Shown: positions 35,701-45,495, counted from the stretch's first letter. The stretch is 55,147 bases of DNA from Deltaproteobacteria bacterium (GCA_016717595.1 JADKFE010000040.1:1-55147), one strand, 5' to 3'. Made by a program: numbers and translations. The notes: a model not told the origin generated them from the sequence alone.

Positions 35701-36300
35701 ATGAGCACCCGCCGCGTCGCCCCGTTGAGCCTCCCTCTGATCCCGTGGTTGGGTTTGGTCCTGAGCGCCTGCTCGGCGGACAGCCCTGAAGATTGTGCGC
35801 GTCTGCCCGAGGACTCGGCGCAGCAGTGCTACATCGACACGGTGATGGCGCTGTGGGCCACCGACCCCGCCGCCGCCGAGGCCTGGCTGCCCAAGCTCAC
35901 CCCGGTCACCCGGGATTACCTGCTGTACACGATCACCCAGCAGCACGAGCCGAACACCCTGCGCCTGTGCAAAGAGATCGAGAACCCCCAGATCGCCGAG
36001 ACCTGCACCAAGTTTGTGCAGCGCCCCCACATGCACCGGCACACGATCCGCGACGAGAAGGGCGGTCCCGAGGGCGAGGGGCTGCCGCCAGAGGGCGGCG
36101 GTGGGCCTCCGCCGGGAGGTCCGGGCGCTGAGGGCGGCGGTCCGCGCGGCCCTGGCGGCGGTGGTGGGCCAGGAGGGCCAGGCGCCGGAGGGCCCCGAGG
36201 TCCGGGGCGTGGTGGGCCGCCAGAGGGTCGCGGCGGACCGGGCCGTGGTGAGCCGCCGATTCAGGTGCGCCCGCCGCCGCCGGAGACGCCCGCGCAGTGA
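35701..36300 (+). CDS. Lipoprotein with Gly/Pro-rich collagen-like tail
   Basis: A 199-residue protein. ATG 35701 follows GGAG. Lipobox VLSA-C24. Residues about 25-115 form a small helical domain with four cysteines (DCARLPEDSAQQCYID, LRLCKEIENPQIAETC), likely two disulfides. From residue about 120 to 185 the sequence is Gly/Pro-rich with many Gly-Pro and Gly-Gly-x triplets, resembling a collagen-like or glycine-rich stalk without strict GXY order, then it ends PIQVRPPPPETPAQ. Such tails can extend the domain from the membrane or bind peptidoglycan. Next to the ExbB/ExbD genes but divergent from them. I do not recognise the N-terminal domain. Confidence 0.72.
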   Translation: MSTRRVAPLSLPLIPWLGLVLSACSADSPEDCARLPEDSAQQCYIDTVMALWATDPAAAEAWLPKLTPVTRDYLLYTITQQHEPNTLRLCKEIENPQIAETCTKFVQRPHMHRHTIRDEKGGPEGEGLPPEGGGGPPPGGPGAEGGGPRGPGGGGGPGGPGAGGPRGPGRGGPPEGRGGPGRGEPPIQVRPPPPETPAQ

Positions 36301-36330
36301 GCAGAGCGAGGTGCGCGCCCCCAGAGCGAC

Positions 36331-36356
36331 AACGCCGAGCCCGAAGGCCCGGCGTT
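36331..36356 (+). terminator. Hairpin after the Gly/Pro-rich lipoprotein
   Basis: AACGCCGAGC and GCCCGGCGTT pair with one mismatch around a six-base loop, 30 bases after the stop. Only a short T content follows, so it is terminator-like rather than classic. Confidence 0.45.
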
Positions 36357-36370
36357 CGTTGAGGCAGGAG

Positions 36371-36449
36371 AGCCTCCCCCGCTGATACCCCTCACCGCAA
36401 GAGATGGAGGAGACGCTGATTTGCCAGATTGGGTCCGGCGGGGGAGGCT
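36371..36449. repeat. Perfect 12-base inverted repeat, 55-base loop
   Basis: AGCCTCCCCCGC at 36371-36382 is exactly repeated inverted as GCGGGGGAGGCT at 36438-36449. It lies in a 267-base gap between convergent genes (36301-36567), where I see no coding sequence. It could fold as RNA on either strand or mark a small mobile or regulatory element. Confidence 0.5.
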
Positions 36450-36466
36450 GGTGCTCTCAGGTCAGG

Positions 36467-36480
36467 TGACGCAAGCGTCA
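36467..36480. promoter_or_regulatory. Palindrome TGACGC-AA-GCGTCA, possible operator
   Basis: A perfect six-base inverted repeat with two-base spacer inside the same gap, next to an AT-richer stretch containing CAATTGAC and a seven-T run at about 36535. No gene starts here, so any bound factor is unknown. Confidence 0.35.
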
Positions 36481-36567
36481 ATTGACTCTCTCAGGGTATG
36501 CGCATTCCCCCCCGAGTGGCAAGCGTTTTCTTCACTTTTTTTGCGCGAGCGCCGTGCCGCCGGTTTG

Positions 36568-36942
36568 TCAACCCTGTCCACGCGGTCTTATGACGCGGTG
36601 CAGGGCCTCATTCAGCTTTCGCATCGAGAACGGCTTGTGAAAGATCCCCTGCAGCGGCGCCTCGGTGGGGCGCTCGGGGAGCTGGCCTTGGCCTAGGCCC
36701 GTACACAAGAACAGGGCGGTGTGGGGGAACCGCTCATGCAGGAGCTCCAGCACGTCCCGGCCGGAGATGCCCGTCATCTGCCAATCGACGATCGCCGCGT
36801 CAAAGGCCAGCTCTGCGCGCTCGATGAGCTCGATGGCCTCGTGGCCTGAGGCCGCCGCGACGACCTGATGGCCGCTCCCCGAGAGGTACTCGGAGACGAC
36901 ATGGCGGATCTCGGGCTCATCTTCGACAAGGAGGATTCGCAT
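36568..36942 (-). CDS. Single-domain response regulator (CheY-like receiver)
   Basis: A 124-residue receiver with nothing else. The acidic pair E7-D8 (LLVEDEP), phosphoacceptor D53 in AAIVDWQMTG, T81 in FLCTGLG and K103 in FHKPFS are all present, so it should be phosphorylatable. The loop after D53 reads WQMTGISGRDVLELLHE, the usual receiver text. With no output domain it would act by binding a partner such as a kinase or phosphotransfer protein. No histidine kinase is in the window. It is divergent from the MoxR/vWA operon, 80 bases from that start, which may mean shared control (inference). Confidence 0.92.
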   Translation of the reverse strand: MRILLVEDEPEIRHVVSEYLSGSGHQVVAAASGHEAIELIERAELAFDAAIVDWQMTGISGRDVLELLHERFPHTALFLCTGLGQGQLPERPTEAPLQGIFHKPFSMRKLNEALHRVIRPRGQG

Positions 36943-37022
36943 CTTGGCCTGGGGAGCGGCGCAACCAGCGCGGGCGCTTGTACGTTAGCAGAGTCGCTCC
37001 CCCTCAACACCCCCTCCACCGA

Positions 37023-38671
37023 ATGACCGCCCAAGACGACCTCACCGCACGCCTCGCCCCGCTCGCTCGCCGTGTGCGCGCGGCGCGGGGGCTCGTGTGG
37101 GGCGCCCGTGCTCTGCCCGTAGGGCTCGGGATCGCCGCGGTGGGGGTGTGGTGGGCGGGGCTCTCTCTGGGCTGGGCCTTGGGCCTCGCGGTGATGATCC
37201 CCGGGATCGTCCTCGCCGTCGGTTTGGCTCGGCCCTTGGCCTTGGGGGTGGTGGCGCGTGAGGCCGATCGGGTCTATGCGCTCAACGCCGCCTGCGACAC
37301 GGCCCTGCACCTGCTCCACACGGGGCACCCCGCCGCCGAGGCCGTCACCTTAGACGCCCTTGACGCCTTGGGCGAGCGCCCGCCGCCGCCGCTCCTGTGG
37401 CCCCGATTCTCCCGGGTTGAGCTGGGGGTCATGGCGCTTGGCCTGGTGTTGATCGCCTGGCCCGCCGCCCCCGAGGCGCCCACCGCGCCAGAGGGGCCCG
37501 TAGACGCCCAAGAGGTCGCCCTAGATCAGCTTGAGGTGTCGGCCCGGCGGGAGGGTCGCCCGCTGTTGGCCGCCGCCGCGCGTCGGCTCAAAGAGGAGCG
37601 CCGCGCCGCCCGCGAGGCGGGGCTGTTGCCGAGAGATCCGCAGGCCGCCGAGGCCCCGCCCCAGGTGAGCCCGCGGCCCATCGAGCCGCCGCTGTCGCCA
37701 GAGACCAAGGCCCAGCTCAACGAGGCCCTGGCCTTGGCCCAGACCGCCCAGACCCAAGACGACGCGCTCCTGAGAGAGCTCGGCGCCCTGGTCGAGGCGG
37801 AGATCATGGGCATGCTGGAGGCGTCGCCCCTCAAGCTCGGGCTCAACGGCGGAGGAGGGGAGGCGCCCGCGGCCTCGGGCCTGCGCCCCACGGCGCCGAT
37901 GGGCCCCTCGACGCCCACACCGCCCGGCCAACAGGGCAGCGGCCAAGACCCCTCGATCGGCGAGGCCGCCGAGCGCGCCGGGTATCGTGAGAACGAGATG
38001 GGCAGCACCGAGCACGAGAAGGATCACACCTTAGAGGCCAGCTTTGAGCAGATGATGAAGGAGCGCGCCGCCGAGCTCGCCAAGAGCCTCAACGACGCGA
38101 TCGGCGAGGCCGAGAAGAAGGGCCAGGCCGAGCGTGAGGCCAAGAGCCGCAGCGCCTCCGCGAGCGGCGAGGCGCCCACCCGGACGACCGACCAGAGCGC
38201 GCCCGAGGAGGGCGTCGAGACCATGAGCGCCGGGGGCCCCCTCGCCGAGGCAGAGAAGTCCGCCGCCCAGGTCGCCGCCGAGGCCTTCGCCAGCGCCGGG
38301 GCGGCCCCGGACCAGGTCCCGGCCTTGACCGCGTCTGGCGACGGGGAAGGCAAGGTCTTGGGCGGCGGCGGCGGCGCGGACGGCGCCAGCGGCGAGTCCA
38401 GCCGGGGCCCCGGCGCCCCAGAGACGACGCCCGGCGAGACCGAGCGGGTGAGCGCCCGGTTCAGCATGGGCGCCTTGTCCCAAGAGGAGCGCGCCGCGAT
38501 CTTCGGCCTCGTCGCCGACAAGTCCGTCGTCACCCAAGGCGGCGGCGAGGCCCTGGACGAGCGCTTCGACGGCTACTTCGAGGAGGCCGAGCGCGCCTTG
38601 GCTGAAGAGGAGCTGCCTCCGCTCATGGAGGGCCTCGTGCGCGCCTACTTTTTAGGTCTGAAGGAGACCCC

Positions 38672-38675
<4 letters not shown>
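37023..38675 (+). CDS. Membrane-anchored Gln/Ala-rich protein heading the MoxR operon
   Basis: A 550-residue protein from ATG 37023; 36978 would add 15 residues. Two N-terminal membrane helices lie near residues 29-75 (ALPVGLGIAAVGVWWAG and LGLAVMIPGIVLAVGLA) and one near 130-145. The rest is a long hydrophilic region, Ala/Glu/Gly-rich, with helical stretches (AEIMGMLEASPLKLGLN, SFEQMMKERAAELAKSLNDAI), a glycine run near residue 450 and a compact C-terminus FDGYFEEAERALAEEELPPLMEGLVRAYF. The layout resembles the DUF4175-like partner found before MoxR in other bacteria, but I cannot confirm this. The stop overlaps the MoxR start (GTGA), so the two are translationally coupled. It probably provides the membrane platform of the system. 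Confidence 0.72.
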
Positions 38676-39667
<992 letters not shown>

Positions 39668-40558
39668 GTGGACCTCCCCGCCGAGCTTCTGGCCAAACTA
39701 GAGCTGCTGCGTGTCGCCACCCGCCGGGCTCACCCCGGTCGGTACGCGGCGCGCACCCGCTCAAAGAAGCTCGGCGTGGGCGTAGACTTCGCCGATCATC
39801 GGCCCTACACCCCCGGCGACGACCTCAAACACGTCGATTGGACGCTGTACGGGCGCTCGGGGCAGCTCATGGTCCGCCTCGCTGAAGAGGAGACCGAGCT
39901 CAACGTGCACCTGCTCGTGGACCGCTCGGCCAGCATGGGGCTCACCGTGGGCGCCGCCCGTGGCGACGACAAACGCGCCGTCGCCCAGCGTGTGGCCGTC
40001 GCCATCGCCTATGTCGCCCTGTGTAACCTCGATCAGGTGCGCCTCTGGCCGTTCGCCGGGGCCTTGGGGCGGCCGCTGGCCTTGGCCAGAAAACGCGCCG
40101 AGGTGGTGCGCGCCTGGACGTTCTTGGGCGAGTCCCAGCCCCCGGCGGGCACCGACACGCTTGGCGCCACCCGCCAGATGATCGCGCTCGGCCCCGCCCG
40201 CGGGGTGGTCGTGCTGGTGAGTGACCTGCTCGATCCGTCGTGGCTCGCCGCGGTTGACCTTCTGCGCCATGAGCGGTTTGACGTGGCCGTGGTCGCCATT
40301 CGGAGTCCGGGTGAGCTGGCGCTGCCGCTGGACGGCGAGCGGTTTGACCTCGTGGACGGCGAGACGGGGGCTGTTCTCTCTGGGGTGAGCCGGGGGGAGC
40401 TGACCGCCGCCCGGGACGCCGCCCGGGCCCGCTGGGACAAGGTCGAGGACGACTGCCGCCGCCGGGGCGTGCCCGTGGCCCGCACCTTGACCGGCGATCC
40501 GACGGACATGGAGGGCCTGCTCCTCACCCTGCTTCGGGGCCGGGGTGTGCTGCGATGA
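39668..40558 (+). CDS. DUF58 protein
   Basis: A 296-residue protein, GTG start directly after the MoxR TAG. The DUF58 signature lies at residues 40-58 (DFADHRPYTPGDDLKHVDW), followed by a vWA-like fold with MIDAS motif D85-R-S-A-S89 in LLVDRSASMG. The remaining motifs (LVSDLLDPSW for the later Asp) follow in order. No membrane helix, so it is probably cytoplasmic and binds MoxR. DUF58/vWA proteins are adaptors that link MoxR to target complexes. The stop overlaps the next ATG (ATGA). Intact and of typical length. Confidence 0.92.
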   Translation: MDLPAELLAKLELLRVATRRAHPGRYAARTRSKKLGVGVDFADHRPYTPGDDLKHVDWTLYGRSGQLMVRLAEEETELNVHLLVDRSASMGLTVGAARGDDKRAVAQRVAVAIAYVALCNLDQVRLWPFAGALGRPLALARKRAEVVRAWTFLGESQPPAGTDTLGATRQMIALGPARGVVVLVSDLLDPSWLAAVDLLRHERFDVAVVAIRSPGELALPLDGERFDLVDGETGAVLSGVSRGELTAARDAARARWDKVEDDCRRRGVPVARTLTGDPTDMEGLLLTLLRGRGVLR

Positions 40559-42306
40559 GCCTGTGGCCGCTCCTCGACCCTGCCCGCGCCGCGGCGCTGT
40601 TTGTGGCCTGCGCCGCGCTCATCACGCTGTGGTTTCTGCTGCGGCCCAGGGCCCGCCGGGTGATCGTGCCCAGCCTCGCGCTGTTTGAGCTCGACGCCAA
40701 GACCCACCGCGACCCCCGCTGGCGGGAGCGGCTGGCGTTGTTGCTCCAGCTTGTGGGCGCTGGGCTTTTGTGCGGGGCGCTGGTGCGTGAGGCCGCGCCC
40801 GAGGCCGCGCCGGTCGTCGTTGAGGGCGTCGTGGAGGCCTTCGTGGTGGACCTCTCGGCGTCAATGCGCGCTGAGGGCCGCATGGACGCCGTCCGCGCCG
40901 CGCTCGCGGCCAAGCCCGAGAACGCCATCGTCACCGCCGGGGAGCGCCCCCGCCTCGTCGCGCCGCCGGGGCTCACCAAGGGCCGCCACGACGCCGTGCT
41001 CGCCGCCCTGAGGCCGGGTTGGGGCGGCGCGGAGCTCCTCGGCGCGGCGCGCCTCGCCGAGTCCTATGGTTACCGGCCGATCGTGCTCAGCGACGGCCCG
41101 GCGCCCGACGGGCTGGCGGGGCAGATCGTCGGGGAGGGTGGGCCCGACGCCGCCGTGGTGAACGTGAGCGCCAGCGCCGGGGTGGGCCTGCCGCCAGAGC
41201 ACAACGTCGCGATCATCCTCCAGAACCAAGGCCCCGAGCGCCCAGCGCGCCTGAGCATCAAGACCGACGAGGGCCCCCTCGGCGAAGAGACGGTGACCTT
41301 GCCCGCCGACGGCCGCCTGCGCCGGGTGTATCGGGTGCCGCCGTCGTCGAGCGCCTGGGTGCGCGCCGTGATCTCCGCCGAGGGCGACACCTTGCCCGAG
41401 AACAACACCAGCGCCGCCGCCCTGCCGCCCCTGCGCCCCGCCGTCGTGTGGTTGGTGACCCCGGGCAACCGCTATCTGCTGGGCGCGCTCAAGCTCTTGC
41501 CCGGCCTCACGCTCAAGGTGTTCTCCCCGGCGAGCGCGCCCAGCCCGGGCGACGACGTAGACCTCGTGATCTACGACCGCGCGGCGCCCAAGGCCACGCT
41601 CAACGCCGATGTGTCGGCGGTCTACATCGACCCCCCCGCCGGGCGTGGGCCGATGCCCCTGGGGGAGCGGGTTGAGGATCCGACCTTCACCACCTGGGAT
41701 CTCACCCACCCGCTCTTCGCCGGGGTGTCGTTGCGCCGCTTGGAGGTGCAGGCCGTCTCGACGGTGCGGGCGCCGGCGGGGGCGCGGGTGCTCAGCGCCA
41801 CGGCGGCGGGCCCGGCTTGGGTGGTGCGTGACGCGGCGCCGCGGGCCCAGGTCTTGGGTTTTGACCTCACCCGCTCGGATCTGCCCCTCACCGTGGCCTT
41901 CCCGCAGCTCGTCTACAACTGGGTGATCTGGGCGCGCCAGGGCCGGGCAGGGGAGGCGCCGCCGCCGTCGGTGAGCGCCGCCGAGGGCCTCACGGTGAGC
42001 CCAGGGTTAGGCGCCGAGGTCACCCGCCTCGACGTGCCCGACGCGCCCACCCTCACCGTGCCCCCGGGACAGCGTCGGGTGGAGGGCCTCGCGCCAGGGG
42101 TCTACGCGGTCTTGGATGAGGCCGGGGAGCGGGTTCAGGCCGTGTTGTTCCCCGAGGGTGAGCTTGGCCGGGCCGACGTTGGGCCCCCGGTGACGCTGGG
42201 GGACGCGGCGCCGCCCGCCGAGGCGTCGCCGACGCCGCGCTGGCTGTGGCTCGTGTTGGCGGTGGTGGTGGTGCTCGCCCTTGAGCAGCAGGTGGCGCCC
42301 CGATGA
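40555..42306 (+). CDS. BatA-type membrane vWA protein
   Basis: A 583-residue protein. N-terminal helices near residues 10-27 (ALFVACAALITLWFLLRP) and 50-72 (LLLQLVGAGLLCGALV) carry the BatA N-terminal domain layout. A vWA-like domain follows with AFVVDLSASM (Asp-x-Ser-x-Ser MIDAS), then a large periplasmic region rich in beta strands and a single C-terminal helix LWLVLAVVVVLALEQQ. In the vWA domain the second and third MIDAS parts are not obvious, since the domain is short (about 110 residues), so it may be partial. Together with MoxR and DUF58 it forms the membrane part of the complex. Overlaps both neighbours by ATGA. Confidence 0.8.
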   Translation: MSLWPLLDPARAAALFVACAALITLWFLLRPRARRVIVPSLALFELDAKTHRDPRWRERLALLLQLVGAGLLCGALVREAAPEAAPVVVEGVVEAFVVDLSASMRAEGRMDAVRAALAAKPENAIVTAGERPRLVAPPGLTKGRHDAVLAALRPGWGGAELLGAARLAESYGYRPIVLSDGPAPDGLAGQIVGEGGPDAAVVNVSASAGVGLPPEHNVAIILQNQGPERPARLSIKTDEGPLGEETVTLPADGRLRRVYRVPPSSSAWVRAVISAEGDTLPENNTSAAALPPLRPAVVWLVTPGNRYLLGALKLLPGLTLKVFSPASAPSPGDDVDLVIYDRAAPKATLNADVSAVYIDPPAGRGPMPLGERVEDPTFTTWDLTHPLFAGVSLRRLEVQAVSTVRAPAGARVLSATAAGPAWVVRDAAPRAQVLGFDLTRSDLPLTVAFPQLVYNWVIWARQGRAGEAPPPSVSAAEGLTVSPGLGAEVTRLDVPDAPTLTVPPGQRRVEGLAPGVYAVLDEAGERVQAVLFPEGELGRADVGPPVTLGDAAPPAEASPTPRWLWLVLAVVVVLALEQQVAPR

Positions 42307-44828
42307 GCCCCGAGACCCTCCTCACCTGGGCCGAGCTTCGCGCGGCGCTGGCGGACCCAGAGACCCTCTGGCTCCTCGGCGACGCCCGCCCGCTGTGGCT
42401 CATCCCGGTCTTGGCCCTGCTCGCCCTGGGCCTGCCCGCCGACCGCGCCTTGGCCGCCCGCGGGCGAAACTTGGCGGCGTTGTCCCTGCGTCTGGTGACC
42501 CTGAGCCTGCTGCTGTTCGCCGTCGCCCAGCCCCGGATTCAGCGCCGGGTGCCCGATCTCGCCGTGGTCATCGCTGAAGACCGCAGCGCCTCGATGAGCC
42601 CCGCCCGCCTCGACGACGCCCGCGCCCTCGCCGCCCGCGTCCGCGCCGGTCTGCCCGAGGGGGTGCCCGTGGTGGAGGTCTTCGACGCCCCCGCCGAGGC
42701 CACGGACCTCACCGCGCTCCTCCAGCGCGCCGTCGCCGCCGCGCCCAGCGCCCGAACGCGGCGTGTGTTGTTGTTGACCGACGGCGCCGACCGCCACGGC
42801 GGCGCTGAGGGCGACGCCGCCGCCCGCGCCGCCGCCTTGGCCGGGGCCTCTGGGGTTCAGCTCTACCCCGTGCCGCCGGGCCTGCCCGCGCCGAACGGGG
42901 CGGTCACCGGCCTGGTTGTGCCCGACGGCCTCCGCGGCGGCACCTCCGCCCAGGCTGAGGTCACCCTGCACCTCACCGAGCCCGCCCAAGGCGCGCTGAG
43001 CCTCACCGTGGCCGGCGTCGAGCGCGCCCGGCGCGACGTAGATCTCCCCGCGGGCGACCACACCCTCACGATCCCGTACACCGCGCCCTCGCCGGGCCTG
43101 CACCCCGTCGAGGCCCGGCTCAGCCTGATCGGCGACGCGTGGCCCCAAGACGACGCCCGCGGCGGCTGGCAGCGCACCGTGGGCGAGGCCGAGGTGGTCC
43201 TGTGGGGAGATGGCGCCGAGGCCCTGGCCCCCAAGCTCAGCCAAGGTGGCCTCAAGGCGCGGGTGAGCGCTGAGCTGCCCAAAGCGCTGCCCGAGGGCTC
43301 CACCCTGTTCATCTTGTCCCCGGCGCTCGACCGCTGGCCCGCCGAGCAGCACGCCCAGGTGGCGGAGCTCGCACGAATCGGCGGCGTAGACGTCGTGCTC
43401 AGCGGCGGTCGCCGCGGCCTGGCCCTCGACGAGCCCCACATGGAGCCCTTGGCCCGGGCCCTGCCGGTGATCCTGCCCGAGCGCCGCCGCCGGGAGCCGC
43501 CGCCCCTGGCCGTGATCTACCTCATCGACCGCAGCGACAGCATGGCCCGGTCGCAGAAGCTGGAGCTGGCGATCTCCGCGGTGCGGTCGAGCGTCGACAT
43601 GTTGCCCCCCGAGGCGCGTGTGGGCGTCTTGAGCTTCTCCGACGCCCCGGTCTGGACGGTGCCGCTCACCCGGGCGAAGAACGCCGCGGCCATCAAAGAG
43701 GCCGTCGGCGCCTTGACCGTCTCCGGCGGCACCCAGATCTACCCCGCCTTGGAGGAGGCGTTCACGGCCCTCTCGGCCACGGACGCGACGCTCAAACACA
43801 TCATCCTGCTCACCGACGGCGTGGGCCTCACCCGCTACGACCAGCACCTGAGCCTGATGTCGCGCATCCAGGGCTCCACAGTGACCCTCTCGACCATCGC
43901 GCTCTCCCCGGAGGCGGCGCGCAAAGAGCTGGAGATCGTGGCCACCTACGGCAAAGGCCGCGCCTGGTACGCCGAGCGCGCCCAAGACGTGCCCCAGATC
44001 TTCCTCGACGAGACGCTCAACGTCCTGCGCCGCAACCTCACTGAAGCCGACGACCGCGCCCGCCCTGTGCCCGGCAGCCCCCTCGCGGGCAGCGTGGACT
44101 GGGCCTCGGCGCCCTTGTTGGCCGGCTGGAACGAGTCGAAGGCCCGCACGACCGCGGAGCTCGGCCTCACCCTCGGCGCCCTCACCCGGCCCCTGTTGAC
44201 CTCTTGGCGTTACGGCTTGGGGAGCACGACGGTGTTCTCGTCAGAGCTCGGCGGCGGCTGGGGCGCGGGCTGGCTCACCTGGCCGTCCCTGGATCGTTGG
44301 CTCGTGGAGCTGGTTCGCGCCGTGCGCCGCCGCCCGCCCGACACCATGATCACCCTGCAGCTCCGCGCCGACGCCAAGGCCGCCCAGCTCACCGTGCTCA
44401 CCACCGACCGCCTGGGCAGCCCCCGCGAGGGCGTGAAGGCTGAGGCGCTCGTGACCGGCGCGATGGGCACCACCCGCCTCACGCTCATCGAGGAGGCGCC
44501 CGGTCGGTACGTCGCCGAGGCGCCCTGGGACGGCGCCTTGTGGGTGGAGGCGCGCATTGATGGCCTAGAGGGCACCCCGGCGTCGGTGGCCCGGGGTCAG
44601 GTGGCGCCGCCGCCGCCTCTGGAGCTCGATGGGCCGCTCTCGAACCCGGCGCTCTTGGCGGAGATCGCCGCGGCGTCGGGCGGGGAGGTGCTGCCCGACG
44701 CCCTGAGCTTCGCCACCGAGGGCGTGCGGGAGCGTGTGGAGCGGCGCGGGGTGTGGCCGTGGCTGGTGCTGGCGGCGCTGGCGGGGCTGGTGGTCGAGCT
44801 GGGGGTGCGGCGGGTGCGGGTGGGGTGA
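42303..44828 (+). CDS. Large membrane vWA protein, glutamine-amidotransferase-like layout
   Basis: An 841-residue protein. Two N-terminal helices near residues 34-82 (LWLIPVLALLALGLP and LAALSLRLVTLSLLLFAVA), a first MIDAS-like site AEDRSASM near residue 97, and a full vWA domain from about residue 400: YLIDRSDSMARS, then GTQIYPAL and LTDGVG, covering all three MIDAS positions. Beyond it come beta-rich segments and a C-terminal helix WPWLVLAALAGLVVELGV. Relatives often contain a class I amidotransferase-like fold between the helices and the vWA domain; I cannot see catalytic residues here. It ends the operon and is followed by a hairpin. Probable role: periplasmic and membrane module of the MoxR complex. 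Confidence 0.8.
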   Translation: MSPETLLTWAELRAALADPETLWLLGDARPLWLIPVLALLALGLPADRALAARGRNLAALSLRLVTLSLLLFAVAQPRIQRRVPDLAVVIAEDRSASMSPARLDDARALAARVRAGLPEGVPVVEVFDAPAEATDLTALLQRAVAAAPSARTRRVLLLTDGADRHGGAEGDAAARAAALAGASGVQLYPVPPGLPAPNGAVTGLVVPDGLRGGTSAQAEVTLHLTEPAQGALSLTVAGVERARRDVDLPAGDHTLTIPYTAPSPGLHPVEARLSLIGDAWPQDDARGGWQRTVGEAEVVLWGDGAEALAPKLSQGGLKARVSAELPKALPEGSTLFILSPALDRWPAEQHAQVAELARIGGVDVVLSGGRRGLALDEPHMEPLARALPVILPERRRREPPPLAVIYLIDRSDSMARSQKLELAISAVRSSVDMLPPEARVGVLSFSDAPVWTVPLTRAKNAAAIKEAVGALTVSGGTQIYPALEEAFTALSATDATLKHIILLTDGVGLTRYDQHLSLMSRIQGSTVTLSTIALSPEAARKELEIVATYGKGRAWYAERAQDVPQIFLDETLNVLRRNLTEADDRARPVPGSPLAGSVDWASAPLLAGWNESKARTTAELGLTLGALTRPLLTSWRYGLGSTTVFSSELGGGWGAGWLTWPSLDRWLVELVRAVRRRPPDTMITLQLRADAKAAQLTVLTTDRLGSPREGVKAEALVTGAMGTTRLTLIEEAPGRYVAEAPWDGALWVEARIDGLEGTPASVARGQVAPPPPLELDGPLSNPALLAEIAAASGGEVLPDALSFATEGVRERVERRGVWPWLVLAALAGLVVELGVRRVRVG

Positions 44829-44835
44829 GGGCGCG

Positions 44836-44851
44836 CGGCAATTTTTTGCCG
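44836..44851 (+). terminator. Terminator-like hairpin after the vWA operon
   Basis: CGGCAA and TTGCCG pair around TTTT, eight bases after the operon stop. The stem is short and the T-run is inside the loop, so strength is uncertain. Confidence 0.4.
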
Positions 44852-44875
44852 GATGTGTGGGCGTATCAGACAGAA

Positions 44876-44916
44876 GCCGCTCGTGGTACTGCCGTCGCAG
44901 ACGGCGCGCGAGCGGC
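44876..44916 (+). other. Nested 41-base stem-loop in the leader of a small membrane protein gene
   Basis: Outer arms GCCGCTCG/CGAGCGGC (44876-44883, 44909-44916) enclose inner arms GCCGTC/GACGGC (44891-44896, 44900-44905) with a GCA loop. It ends 25 bases before the ATG at 44942, leaving the GGAGG site free. This fits a leader RNA structure or an inverted-repeat protein site. Confidence 0.5.
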
Positions 44917-44941
44917 CTCTCGATCAGTCTACGGAGGCCAT

Positions 44942-45100
44942 ATGGCCAACCCCCTGCTGCCCCACGGCCTTCACCAGAAGGCCGCGCTCCTCGTGCTCGT
45001 CGCGCTCGTCGCCCTCTCCGTCGTCGTGGTGGTCACCTCTCGTGGCTGCCGCGATGTGCAGATCAACGGCAACGACGTGAAGATTAATCTCAGCACATGA
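44942..45100 (+). CDS. 52-residue single-pass membrane protein
   Basis: ATG 44942 lies six bases after the end of GGAGG (ACGGAGG-CCAT-ATG), a strong ribosome site. The product has a short polar head, one hydrophobic helix ALLVLVALVALSVVVVVTS, then a basic-polar tail containing RGCRDVQINGNDVKINLST with one Cys. The frame ends at 45100, just before the 41-bp repeat. The tail alternates as a small beta hairpin. Small single-helix proteins of this type often regulate membrane complexes, but I do not recognise this one. It is preceded by a stem-loop and may be separately expressed from the vWA operon. Confidence 0.65.
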   Translation: MANPLLPHGLHQKAALLVLVALVALSVVVVVTSRGCRDVQINGNDVKINLST

Positions 45101-45145
45101 CTCTTCAGCGCGCGGGGTGGGCCCTTGGGCTCACCCTGCGCCGCT

Positions 45146-45492
45146 CGCGTCGTGCGTCGGCGAAGTTTGGATCGTGGAGCGCCGCCCGCGTCGTGCGTCG
45201 GCGAAGTTTGGATCGTGGAGCGCCGCCCGCGTCGTGTGTCGGCAAAGTCTGGATCCTGGCTCGCCGCCCACGTCTTGTGTCTGCGGAGTTTGGATCCCAG
45301 CGCACGCCTCGCGTCGTGCGTCGGCGAAGGACGCCGCGTCGTGCTCGGTCTGGATCCCAGCCCGCCACCCGCGTCGTGCGTCAGCGAAGTCTGGATCCCA
45401 GAACGCCGCTGGCCTCGTGCGTCAGCAAAGTTTGGATCCCAGCGCACGCCTCGCGTCGTACGTCGCCCCTGCCGGGATCCCGAGCCGCCGTC
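45146..45492. repeat. 41-bp tandem repeat, eight units
   Basis: Units begin at 45146, 45187, 45228, 45269, 45310, 45370, 45411 and 45452, almost all exactly 41 bases apart; unit 5 carries a 19-base insertion. A conserved half (CGTCGTGCGTCGGCGAAG then TTTGGATC) alternates with a 12-14 base variable half. The period is not a multiple of three, so each unit changes frame and the block is not a normal coding repeat. It occupies nearly all the 45101-45495 gap. No spacer-like structure as in CRISPR. Confidence 0.85.
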
Positions 45493-45495
45493 CGC

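Noticed and set aside
36568..36942. Response regulator as part of the MoxR operon
   Set aside because: It is on the opposite strand, divergent; only shared promoter space is possible.
42135..43985. 616-codon minus-strand open frame
   Set aside because: Entirely antisense to the vWA genes, Gly/Gln/His-rich, a codon-bias shadow.
45105..45447. Repeat-encoded peptides such as DPNFADARR on the minus strand
   Set aside because: The 41-base period shifts frame every unit, so these are products of the repeat, not a protein family.
45146..45492. Possible CRISPR array
   Set aside because: Units are 41 bases with only 12-14 variable bases between conserved halves, and no cas genes are present.
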